A stretch of DNA of 33,148 bases from positions 1-33,148 of the forward strand of contig PKRH01000025.1 in assembly GCA_017577565.1 (NCBI GenBank), read 5' to 3'. The notes beneath the pieces are model-generated. The model searched no databases and had not been told where the DNA came from. It worked only from the letters and a program-made list of their open reading frames with translations. Made by a program: the position numbers and the translations under genes. Positions 6,108-14,634 of the stretch are shown piece after piece (position 1 is the first letter of the stretch; every line of letters begins with the position of its first letter). The stretch comes from Thermoanaerobacterales bacterium (GTDB taxonomy: Bacteria > Actinomycetota > Acidimicrobiia > Acidimicrobiales > JACDCH01).

Positions 6108-7115
6108 TCACGTCGTCGCCGGGTGGGCACCCGCACCCCGCCCCGGGGCGGCCGGCTGGGCGGCGCTCGCACCCAGCGCCGCCCCCCGGTCGGCGGGCAG
6201 CGCGCCCGGCTCCTCGGCCCCGGCCCCGGCCGGCTCGGACAGCGCCAGCCACAGGCGCAGCACGGCGAGCCACACGAGGAGGGCGCCGAGCACGTGGAAG
6301 CCGACGAGCCAGGCGGGGATGCCGGCGAAGTACTGCCAGTAGCCGAGGGCCCCCTGGGCGACGATCACCCCCAGCAGCTCGTGGGTGCGGCGCACGACGC
6401 CCGGGCCGGCGTCGCCCCGCCGGGCCCGGTGGGCGACGTAGAGGGTCAGGGCGAGGAAGAGCACCATCGACACGCCGTGGGCCCGGGCGACGTCGTCGAT
6501 CGCCAGGTCGAGTCGGTCGGCCCGCTCGTCGCCCGCGTGCGGCCCGCTGCCGGTCACGATCGTCCCGCTCACCAGCACCAGCCCGGCCGCGACGGTGAGC
6601 GCCCGCACGGCCGCGACGAACCGGGGGGTGGCGGTGGCCCGGCGGGGGCGGTCGGGCGCCCGGTCGTCGCCCGTGCGGGCGTAGAGCTGGAGGCCGCTCC
6701 AGATGGCCCCGAGGGCCAGCACGAAGTGGGCGATGACCGAGACCGGGGCCAGGTGCAGCCACACGACGAGCGCGCCGACCAGCCCGTTGCCGGCGATCCA
6801 GGCGAAGGTGGCCAGCGCCCAGCGGACGAGGTCCGAGCGGCGGGGGTCGCGGCGGAGGGCGCCGACGACCGCGGCCACGCCGAGCAGCCCGACGGCCGCG
6901 TTGACCAGCCGGTTGGTGAACTCGACCATGGCGTGGCCGTCGCTGGCCGAGCGGGGGGTGAAGCTGTCGGGCTCGCAGTTGGGCCAGGTGGAGCAGCCCA
7001 GGCCCGAGCCGGTCAGGCGCACGACCGCGCCGATGACGCTGACGGCGACCAGCGACACCAGCAGCGCGAGCGCGACGCGCCGGAGGACGGGGGGAGGGAC
7101 GCGGAGGGGCCGCAC
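6108..7115 (-). CDS. ctaA: Heme A synthase (COX15/CtaA)
   Basis: CtaA oxidises heme O to heme A in the membrane for aa3/caa3 oxidases. The 335-residue protein has about eight membrane helices. GLGCSTWPNC gives the extracytoplasmic cysteine pair (Cys41, Cys47) near the end of helix 1. Helix 2 carries the Glu of MVEFTNR (Glu65). Heme-ligand type histidines are His130, His213 and His274. The position that is His in EFxHR of many CtaA proteins is Asn68 here. GTG 7115 is chosen because TAGCCT ends 8 nt upstream and helix 1 follows. It is divergent from ctaB, the preceding step of the pathway. The C-terminal 40 residues are Ala/Pro-rich. Confidence 0.93.
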   Translation of the reverse strand: MRPLRVPPPVLRRVALALLVSLVAVSVIGAVVRLTGSGLGCSTWPNCEPDSFTPRSASDGHAMVEFTNRLVNAAVGLLGVAAVVGALRRDPRRSDLVRWALATFAWIAGNGLVGALVVWLHLAPVSVIAHFVLALGAIWSGLQLYARTGDDRAPDRPRRATATPRFVAAVRALTVAAGLVLVSGTIVTGSGPHAGDERADRLDLAIDDVARAHGVSMVLFLALTLYVAHRARRGDAGPGVVRRTHELLGVIVAQGALGYWQYFAGIPAWLVGFHVLGALLVWLAVLRLWLALSEPAGAGAEEPGALPADRGAALGASAAQPAAPGRGAGAHPATT

Positions 7116-7123
7116 GGGCTCCC

Positions 7124-7129
7124 AGGCTA
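7124..7129 (-). promoter_or_regulatory. -10 box TAGCCT of ctaA
   Basis: On the minus strand TAGCCT is followed by 8 nt and then the GTG start of ctaA, with no Shine-Dalgarno site. A leaderless transcript is expected. Confidence 0.55.
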
Positions 7130-7234
7130 CGGCCGGGGCCACCGCGTGGCCGAACGGAGACGGGCCGCGGCCCCGCGCCGGTGACCATGGTCCCTCGGGG
7201 GTGGGCCCTTTGGCCCGCCCCGAACGGCCGGGCG

Positions 7235-7240
7235 TAGGCT
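7235..7240 (+). promoter_or_regulatory. -10 box TAGGCT of ctaB
   Basis: TAGGCT is followed by 10 nt and then the GTG at 7251. It sits back to back with the ctaA box about 110 bp away, so heme O and heme A synthase genes fire divergently from one short region. Confidence 0.5.
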
Positions 7241-7250
7241 CCCCGGTGTT

Positions 7251-8156
<906 letters not shown>

Positions 8157-8196
8157 TGCGCCGCCCGCGTTTTCGTGGCCCGAAGACGCATGTGAC

Positions 8197-8202
8197 TAGA
8201 TT
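8197..8202 (+). promoter_or_regulatory. Possible internal promoter (-10 TAGATT) ahead of the oxidase-like cassette
   Basis: TGTGACTAGATT lies in the 82-bp gap after ctaB. The run is the most AT-rich in the gap and has a TG upstream of the hexamer. It would give a leader of about 30 nt. No good -35 is visible, and read-through from ctaB is equally possible. Confidence 0.35.
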
Positions 8203-8238
8203 CCCGAGCACAGCCGTTGACCTGACCAGGGTGCTTTC

Positions 8239-9891
8239 ATGACCGTGACCGAAGCTCCTCGCGACGCCGCCCTCGAGGCCGCCGCTGCGCCGTCGCCGTC
8301 GGCTCCGCCGACCGGGCTGGCCGCCGTGGTCGGATCGGGCGACCCGCGCACGATCGGCAAGCTCTTCGTCGGCACGTCGCTGCTGTTCCTCCTCGCCGCG
8401 GGCGTGATCGGCGTCCTCACCGGCGTCGAGGTGTACGACAGCACCGGGTCGGAGATCTTCGCTGCCGACACGCTGCCCCGGATGGTCACGCTGCAGGCCA
8501 CGGGGGCGCTGTTCCTCGGCGTCCTGCCGCTGCTGCTCGGCCTGGCCACCGCCATCGTGCCCCTGCAGGTCGGGGCGGCCACCGTCGCCTTCCCGCGGGC
8601 CACCGCCGCCGCCTACTGGACCTGGCTGGTCTCCGGCGCCCTGGTCATCGCCGCCTACGGCATCGACGGCGGGCCCTTCGGCCGGGACGTCGACGCGGTC
8701 TCGCTCTACGTCGGCGCCCTGGTCGCGGTGATCGTGGCCCTGGCCGTGGCGACGATCTCGGTGGTCACGACGGTGGCCACCCTCCGGGCCCCGGGCATGA
8801 CCCTGCGGCGCACGCCGCTGTTCTCCTGGTCGGTGCTCGTCGGCGGCTCGGTCTGGCTGCTGACGCTGCCGGTGCTCGCCGCCGACCTCGTCGTCACCTG
8901 GGTCGACCTCCGCTACGGCCAGCAGTTCCTGCGCGGGCCCGACGGCGTGTGGGAACGGGTGGCCTGGATGTTCTGGCAGCCGACCCTCTACGTGGCCGCC
9001 GTCCCGGCCCTCGGTGTGATCGCCGACGTCGTCCCGGTGTTCGCCCAGCGCCGGCACCAGCGCCACCGCGTGGCCATGTTCCTCATCGGTGCCGCCGCGG
9101 CCCTCGGCACCGGGTCCTGGGCGCAGGTGGGCGCCAGCGCCGACGGGAGCGTGAACCCCACCGACTGGCTGTTCGAGGGCCCGTGGATCGCCGTCAGCTT
9201 CCTGGCGATCGTGCCGATCCTCGGCCTCCTCGGGCTGTGGACGCTCACCCTGTTCACCGGTCGCGTCCGCCTCGGCACGCCGCTGATCCTCGTCGTGCCG
9301 GCCGGGCTCCTCCTGCTGCTCGGCATCGGCGCCGGCGGCGCCACCGCGGTGAAGGGCGCGGGCCTGGTGAACACCACGTGGATGACGGCCCAGGCGACGC
9401 TCGTCCTGCTCGGCGCCGCGCTGGCCGGCCTCGGCGGCGTCGCCTTCTGGGCGCCCAAGCTCTACGGCAAGCTGCTGCCCGACGGCGCCACCCGCCTCGG
9501 CGGCACGCTCGTCTTCCTCGGGGCCCTCGTCGCCGCCGTGCCGCTCGCCGTCGCCGGCACGCTCGACCAGGCCCGCCTGGTGTCCGGCGGCACCGCGGAG
9601 GTGGCCCCCGGCGACGTCGACACGGTCGAGGTGCTGAACCTGGTCAGCGCCGTCGGCCTCGGCGTCGCCGTGCTCGGCGGCCTGCTCGCCGGGCTGGCCA
9701 TGATGGCCCGCCGCCGGGGCGAGGGCCCGGGTGACGACCCCTGGGGCGGCCACACCCTCGAGTGGGCCACCAGCTCGCCGCCGCCGATCGGCCACTTCGC
9801 CTCGCTGCCCGAGATCACGTCCGAGGCCCCGGTCTACGACGCCCGCCACGCCGCCGCGGCGTCCGCCAGCACGGAGGCACCCGCCCGATGA
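8239..9891 (+). CDS. Cytochrome oxidase subunit I-like protein lacking all heme/copper ligands
   Basis: The 550-residue polytopic membrane protein is clearly homologous to the CtaD encoded at 12595. Shared segments include VPLQVGAATVAFPR (109-120), LRAPGM (182-187), WAPKLYGKLL, and the tail DPWGGHTLEWATSSPPP matching CtaD's DPWDGRSLEWSVPSPTP. Every metal ligand is changed. The heme a His of TMHGVT aligns with Gln86. HPEVY reads QPTLY (Gln247, Thr249, with Tyr251 kept). WAHH reads WAQV (Gln296, Val297). HFH reads QAT (Gln385, Thr387). The proton-channel Glu is lost (Thr249), and no Lys occurs between 297 and 372. The frame is intact and codon use matches the neighbours, so this is not a decayed pseudogene. 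It overlaps the next gene by ATGA. It cannot reduce oxygen; its role is unknown, and a structural, assembly or regulatory subunit is inferred. Confidence 0.9.
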   Translation: MTVTEAPRDAALEAAAAPSPSAPPTGLAAVVGSGDPRTIGKLFVGTSLLFLLAAGVIGVLTGVEVYDSTGSEIFAADTLPRMVTLQATGALFLGVLPLLLGLATAIVPLQVGAATVAFPRATAAAYWTWLVSGALVIAAYGIDGGPFGRDVDAVSLYVGALVAVIVALAVATISVVTTVATLRAPGMTLRRTPLFSWSVLVGGSVWLLTLPVLAADLVVTWVDLRYGQQFLRGPDGVWERVAWMFWQPTLYVAAVPALGVIADVVPVFAQRRHQRHRVAMFLIGAAAALGTGSWAQVGASADGSVNPTDWLFEGPWIAVSFLAIVPILGLLGLWTLTLFTGRVRLGTPLILVVPAGLLLLLGIGAGGATAVKGAGLVNTTWMTAQATLVLLGAALAGLGGVAFWAPKLYGKLLPDGATRLGGTLVFLGALVAAVPLAVAGTLDQARLVSGGTAEVAPGDVDTVEVLNLVSAVGLGVAVLGGLLAGLAMMARRRGEGPGDDPWGGHTLEWATSSPPPIGHFASLPEITSEAPVYDARHAAAASASTEAPAR

Positions 9892-10502
9892 GCTCCGCCA
9901 CCACCACCGAGATCGAGGTCTTCTCCGGCGCCCCGGCGCCGCCGCCGCACCGGCCGCGCGTCCTGCTCGTGGGCACGGCGTACGCCGCCGGCGCCTCGGC
10001 CACGGCCGTCCTCGCCCTCATCGCCCTCTACGCCCGGTTGCGAGCCGACGTGCTGGCCCGGGGCGAGGTCTGGCTGCCGGAGGAGGCGAACCTCCAGCTG
10101 ACCCCCGGCACCATGGGCATGGCGACGCTGCTGCTGTCGCTGCCGATGGTGGCGTGGATCGTGCACGCCCTCCGCAACGACGACCGGGGCCACGCGCTGA
10201 TGGCCTACGGCGTCACGCTGGTGCTGGGCGTCGCGTACATCAACGGTGCCGCCTACGGCTGGCAGCAGCTGGGGCTGGGCATCACCAGCTCGACGCAGGC
10301 GCTGCTGATCTACACGATCACCGGGCTGCACGTGGCGATGGCTGCGGTCGGCCTGCTCTACCTGGCGGTGGCCGCCTTCCGGACCGCCGGCGGCCAGCTC
10401 ACCGGGCGGGCCGCCGAGGCCGTCAGCGCCGCCGCCCTGTACTGGTTCGTGACCGTGGCGGTCTACGCCGTGGTCTGGTACACGATCACGATCACCAAGT
10501 GA
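9888..10502 (+). CDS. Cytochrome oxidase subunit III-like protein, divergent
   Basis: The 204-residue protein has about five membrane helices and resembles heme-copper oxidase subunit III. YTITGLHVAMAAVGLLYL (142-159) aligns with CtaE's FYTLTGFHGVHVSVGIVFLL, and the last helix YWFVTVAVYAVVW aligns with YWHFVDIVWILIF. The subunit III hallmarks are eroded: the second His of the GFHGVH pair is missing, and the WHFVD motif is not kept. ATG 9888 overlaps the preceding stop and follows GGAGG. It presumably partners the ligand-less subunit I homologue as CtaE partners CtaD (inference). Confidence 0.8.
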   Translation: MSSATTTEIEVFSGAPAPPPHRPRVLLVGTAYAAGASATAVLALIALYARLRADVLARGEVWLPEEANLQLTPGTMGMATLLLSLPMVAWIVHALRNDDRGHALMAYGVTLVLGVAYINGAAYGWQQLGLGITSSTQALLIYTITGLHVAMAAVGLLYLAVAAFRTAGGQLTGRAAEAVSAAALYWFVTVAVYAVVWYTITITK

Positions 10503-10512
10503 GGCCTGGGCG

Positions 10513-11331
10513 ATGATCACCACCGGCTCCAAGTGGTTCTTCGGCCTGGGGATCGTGTCGCTGGTCCTCGCCTTCGCCTACGGGTGGACGACCGGCGGCA
10601 ACGGCCTCGGCCCGCTCACCGTCGGCTACAAGGGCGGCGTCGGCGACCACTTCGGCTACGGGCTGCTGCTCACGGCCGCCCTGGTCAGCATCTTCCTCGG
10701 CGTCGTGGCCACCGCGGCCCGCGACGCGGACGCCGAGGCCGTCGCCCAGGTCGCCGGCACCGAGACGGTGCCCCCGGTCGTCCCCGCCGGCGCCAGCTAC
10801 TGGCCGCCGGTCGCCGCCTTCGGCGTCGCCCTCGTGGTGGTCGGGCTGGTGACCGAGGCGATCCTGTTCGTCGCCGGCCTGGTGGTGATCGGCGTCGTCC
10901 TCGTCGAGTGGACGGTCCAGACCTGGGCCGACCGGGCGACCGGCGACCCCGAGGTCAACCGCCGGATCCGCAACCGGATCATGGCGCCGATCGAGTACCC
11001 GGCGGCGGCCGCGCTGACCCTCGCCGTCCTGGCCGTGGCGCTGTCCCGGGTGTTCCTCGCCCTGTCCGCCGAGGCGGCGGTGTGGGTGGCCCTGGGCGTC
11101 GGCGTCGTGATCGTGGGCGTCGGGTTCTTCATCGCCTCCCGGCCCCGGATCAGCCCGAACGTCGTCGTCGGGCTGCTGGTCGCCGGCGCGGTCATCGCCA
11201 TCGGCGTGGGCGTGGCCGCCGGTGTGGCCGGCACCCGCGAGTTCGAGGAGCACGAGGGCGACCACGGCGCCGAGGAGGGTGCCCTGCCGGCCCCGCTGGC
11301 CGCCCCGGTGACCGTCGAGGTGGGGTCGTGA
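10513..11331 (+). CDS. Membrane protein with CtaF-like (actinobacterial oxidase subunit IV) N-terminal half
   Basis: This is a 272-residue, mostly hydrophobic protein. Residues 1-140 resemble actinobacterial CtaF: helix 1 at about 5-24, helix 2 at about 47-68, a polar linker, then SYWPP (95-99) opening a two-helix hairpin (about 98-135). The same SYWP-plus-hairpin unit is found at the C-terminus of CtaD (591-630). Residues 155-240 add about three more helices that I do not recognise, and the end is acidic (EFEEHEGDHGAEE). It starts 10 nt after the subunit III-like gene and ends 44 nt before ctaC. It probably completes the paralogous oxidase-like cassette. Confidence 0.7.
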   Translation: MITTGSKWFFGLGIVSLVLAFAYGWTTGGNGLGPLTVGYKGGVGDHFGYGLLLTAALVSIFLGVVATAARDADAEAVAQVAGTETVPPVVPAGASYWPPVAAFGVALVVVGLVTEAILFVAGLVVIGVVLVEWTVQTWADRATGDPEVNRRIRNRIMAPIEYPAAAALTLAVLAVALSRVFLALSAEAAVWVALGVGVVIVGVGFFIASRPRISPNVVVGLLVAGAVIAIGVGVAAGVAGTREFEEHEGDHGAEEGALPAPLAAPVTVEVGS

Positions 11332-11375
11332 CCCCGAGCCGTCGCCTCCCGCGTCCTGCCCGTCAAGGAGACCGC

Positions 11376-12584
11376 ATGCAGTCCCGTCCCGAGCGGCCCG
11401 CCCGCCCCGCCACGTCGAGCCGCCTGCGCCGCGGCCGCCTGGCGCTGGTGCTGCCGCTGACGCTGCTGCTCAGCGCCTGCGCCTCGTACGCGCCGCAGGA
11501 CACGCTCCGGCCCAAGGGGCCGTTCGCCCGGGCGATCGACAACCTGTGGGACGGCGTCTTCGCCATCGCCGTCGTCGTCTTCTTCTTCGTCCAGCTCGGC
11601 ACGCTCTTCATCATCATCCGGTTCCGCCGGCGCCACGGCGACGACGAGCTGCCCAGCCAGACGCACGGCAACCCCCGGTTGGAGATCGCCTGGACGCTCC
11701 TGCCGGCGGTCATCCTCGCGGTCGTCGCCTTCTTCACCCTGCGCACGCTGTTCGACATCAAGGAGGTCGACGAGGACGACCTCACGATCCGGGTCGTCGG
11801 CCAGCAGTGGTGGTGGGAGTACCAGTACGACACCAACGGCGACGGCACCTTCGGCGAGGGCGACGTCGTCACCGCCAACGACCTGGTGATCCCCGCCGGG
11901 GTCGACGTGCACCTCGAGGTCACCTCGAACGACGTCATCCACTCGTTCTGGATCCCGTCGCTGAACGGCAAGATGGACGCGGTGCCCGGTCGCGTCCACC
12001 CGCTGATGATCAACGCCGACGAGCCCGGCACCTACGTCGGGCAGTGCACCGAGTTCTGCGGCCTGTCGCACGCCTACATGCGGCAGCGGGTGATCGCCCT
12101 GCCGATGGACGAGTTCGAGGCCTGGCTCGAGGCGCAGCAGGAGGACGCCGAGATGCCGGATCCGGACGAGGACCCGGAGGCGTTCGCCGGCGCCGAGCTG
12201 TTCACCACGCAGTGCTCGGGCTGCCACCTCGCCCGGGGCATCAACGACGAGGAGTTCGAGGCGCAGGGCAACGGCGAGGAGCTGCTGGTCGCCCGGAACG
12301 CCCCCGACCTGACCCACTTCGCCAGTCGGGGCACGTTCGCCGGCGCGACGTTCGACCTGTGGGTCGACGCCGACGGCGACGAGATCGTCGAAGCCGACGA
12401 GATCGGCGGCGAGCTGAACCGCGCCGAGCTCGAGGCCTGGCTCCGCAACCCGCCCGAGCAGAAGCCGATGGCCGCGGACCACGTGCCCGAGGGCGGCGAC
12501 GACCGGGTCCGCGGCATGCCGAACTTCAACCTGCAAGAGGACCAGATCGACCAGCTGGTGGCGTTCCTGGCCACCCTGGACTAG
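11376..12584 (+). CDS. ctaC: Cytochrome c oxidase subunit II with fused cytochrome c domain (caa3 type)
   Basis: The protein has 402 residues: a signal with lipobox LLSAC (lipidated Cys35), two membrane helices (about 58-83 and 103-125), and the aromatic QQWWWEYQY segment. The complete CuA site is His189, Cys224, Glu226, Cys228, His232 and Met235. A C-terminal cytochrome c domain has CSGCH (280-284) and a probable axial Met381 (RGMPNF). It passes electrons from CuA to CtaD. ATG 11376 follows AAGGAG. Oddly, two EF-hand-like loops are present, at 152-163 (DTNGDGTFGEGD) and 331-342 (DADGDEIVEADE). Confidence 0.96.
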   Translation: MQSRPERPARPATSSRLRRGRLALVLPLTLLLSACASYAPQDTLRPKGPFARAIDNLWDGVFAIAVVVFFFVQLGTLFIIIRFRRRHGDDELPSQTHGNPRLEIAWTLLPAVILAVVAFFTLRTLFDIKEVDEDDLTIRVVGQQWWWEYQYDTNGDGTFGEGDVVTANDLVIPAGVDVHLEVTSNDVIHSFWIPSLNGKMDAVPGRVHPLMINADEPGTYVGQCTEFCGLSHAYMRQRVIALPMDEFEAWLEAQQEDAEMPDPDEDPEAFAGAELFTTQCSGCHLARGINDEEFEAQGNGEELLVARNAPDLTHFASRGTFAGATFDLWVDADGDEIVEADEIGGELNRAELEAWLRNPPEQKPMAADHVPEGGDDRVRGMPNFNLQEDQIDQLVAFLATLD

Positions 12585-12594
12585 AGGAACCGAC

Positions 12595-14634
12595 ATGGCG
12601 ATCGTCGAAAGCCCGACCACACCCCTCGAGCTCTCCCCCGGGGCAGCCAGGGTCCGTCGACCGCTGGGCGGCTTCACGCGCCCCACGGCGACGACCGGCT
12701 GGAAGAGCTGGCTCTTCACGGTCGACCACAAGAAGATCGGCATCATGTACGGCGCCGCCTCGCTGTTCTTCTTCCTGATCGGCGGCATCGAGGCGGTGCT
12801 GATCCGGCTGCAGCTCGCTGCCCCCGGCCAGAAGCTGTACTCGGCCGACCTCTACAACCAGCTGTTCACCATGCACGGCGTGACGATGATCTTCCTCGTC
12901 ATCATGCCGATGGGGGCAGCGTTCATGAACTACCTGATCCCGCTGCAGATCGGGGCCCGCGACGTGGCGTTCCCCCGCCTGAACGCCTTCAGCTTCTGGT
13001 GCTTCCTGGCCGGCGGCATCATGCTGAACACGTCGTGGTTCCTCGGCGGCGGGCCCGACGGCGGGTGGTTCGCCTACGCGCCGAACACCGGCGTCACCTT
13101 CTCGCCCGGCCACGGCATGGACTTCTACGCCGTGGGTCTGCAGATCGTCGGCCTGGCCTCGCTGGTCGCGGCGGTCAACCTCATCACGACCGTGCTGAAC
13201 ATGCGGGCGCCCGGCATGACGATGATGAAGGTGCCGGTGTTCACCTGGATGTCGCTGGTCACCCAGATGCTCCTGCTGTTCTCCCTGCCGGTCATCTCGG
13301 TGGCGCTGTTCCTCCTCACCTTCGACCGGCTGTGGGACGCGAACTTCTTCAACGTCGCCGCCGGCGCCGATCCGCTGCTGTGGGAGCACCTGTTCTGGAT
13401 CTTCGGCCACCCGGAGGTCTACATCATCATCCTGCCGGCCTTCGGCATCGCGTCCGAGATCATCCCAGTCTTCTCGCGGAAGCCGATCTTCGGCTACCCG
13501 TTCATGGTCTTCTCGGGCATCGCCATCGCCTTCATGGGCTTCGGCGTGTGGGCCCACCACATGTTCGCCTCGGGCATGGGGCCCCTGTCGATGGCGGCGT
13601 TCTCGCTGTCGACGATGTTCATCGCCGTGCCCACCGGCGTGAAGATCCTGAACTGGATGGCGACGATGTGGGGCGGCAAGCTCCGCTTCACCACGCCGAT
13701 GCTGTTCGCCATCGGCCTGGTCACGATGTTCACCATCGGTGGCCTGTCGGGCGTGACGCACTCGATCGCCCCGTCCGACACCCAGCAGACGGACACCTAC
13801 TACATCGTCGCCCACTTCCACTACGTGATCTTCGGCGGCGCCTTCCTGGGCTTCCTCGGCGCCTTCTACTTCTGGTGGCCGAAGGCGTTCGGCTACATGC
13901 TCGACGAGAAGCTCGGGAAGTGGCACTTCTGGCTGACCCTCATCGGGTTCAACCTCACCTTCGGCCCGATGCACATCCTCGGCCTGCAGGGCATGCCCCG
14001 CCGGATGCACACCTACGTCGAGGGCTACGGGTTCGAGTTCTGGAACCTCGTCTCGACGATCGGCGTGTTCATCATCGCCGTGGCGATGCTGGTCTTCGCC
14101 TGGAACATCCTGCGGAGCTGGCGGGCGCACCGGGCGAACCCGGTCGACGTCGGCCCCGACCCGTGGGACGGCCGCAGCCTGGAGTGGAGCGTCCCGTCGC
14201 CCACGCCGGCCCACAACTTCGACGAGATCCCGACCGTGTCGCACCTGGACGAGTTCTGGCACCGCAAGTACCAGGAGGACGAGGCCGGCAAGGTCGTCCG
14301 GGTGGCCACGGGCGAGGAGGTCGCCCAGAAGGGCGACGGCACGGGCGTCCACCTGCCCTCGCCGTCCTACTGGCCGCTGGTCCTGGCGGTCGGCCTGCTG
14401 CTCATCGGCTACGGCGTCATCTTCAACCTCGGCCTGGCCGCCGCGGGCGCCGTGGTCCTGGTGCTCGCCGGCTTCGGCTGGGGCTACGAGCCGGCCGACG
14501 ACCCCGAGGCGCACCACGGTCCCGAGGCGAACGGCGACGAGCCGGCCGCCGACGGCGATGGTGCCGAGCGCGAGCCGGTCGGCGTGACCGCCGGCGCCCC
14601 CGAGTCCGACGAGAAGGCTTCCTCCGATGAGTGA
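12595..14634 (+). CDS. ctaD: Cytochrome c oxidase subunit I (catalytic)
   Basis: The 679-residue protein is the catalytic subunit that reduces O2 and pumps protons. All ligands are present: His94 (heme a), His272 and cross-linking Tyr276 (HPEVY), His321/His322 (CuB), His407 (heme a3) and His409 (heme a). Glu274 in HPEVY and Lys350 in VPTGVK mark a type A1 enzyme with D and K channels. After the 12-helix core, residues 585-632 (SPSYWP then two helices) form a CtaF-like hairpin fused to the C-terminus, followed by an acidic tail of about 45 residues. The start ATG lies 10 nt after ctaC; its stop overlaps ctaE by 8 nt. Confidence 0.98.
   Translation: MAIVESPTTPLELSPGAARVRRPLGGFTRPTATTGWKSWLFTVDHKKIGIMYGAASLFFFLIGGIEAVLIRLQLAAPGQKLYSADLYNQLFTMHGVTMIFLVIMPMGAAFMNYLIPLQIGARDVAFPRLNAFSFWCFLAGGIMLNTSWFLGGGPDGGWFAYAPNTGVTFSPGHGMDFYAVGLQIVGLASLVAAVNLITTVLNMRAPGMTMMKVPVFTWMSLVTQMLLLFSLPVISVALFLLTFDRLWDANFFNVAAGADPLLWEHLFWIFGHPEVYIIILPAFGIASEIIPVFSRKPIFGYPFMVFSGIAIAFMGFGVWAHHMFASGMGPLSMAAFSLSTMFIAVPTGVKILNWMATMWGGKLRFTTPMLFAIGLVTMFTIGGLSGVTHSIAPSDTQQTDTYYIVAHFHYVIFGGAFLGFLGAFYFWWPKAFGYMLDEKLGKWHFWLTLIGFNLTFGPMHILGLQGMPRRMHTYVEGYGFEFWNLVSTIGVFIIAVAMLVFAWNILRSWRAHRANPVDVGPDPWDGRSLEWSVPSPTPAHNFDEIPTVSHLDEFWHRKYQEDEAGKVVRVATGEEVAQKGDGTGVHLPSPSYWPLVLAVGLLLIGYGVIFNLGLAAAGAVVLVLAGFGWGYEPADDPEAHHGPEANGDEPAADGDGAEREPVGVTAGAPESDEKASSDE

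Noticed and set aside
8239..9891. Possibility that the ligand-less subunit I is a pseudogene
   Set aside because: The frame is intact over 550 codons, has conserved loops and tail, is coupled to the next gene by ATGA, and shows no frameshift or stop.
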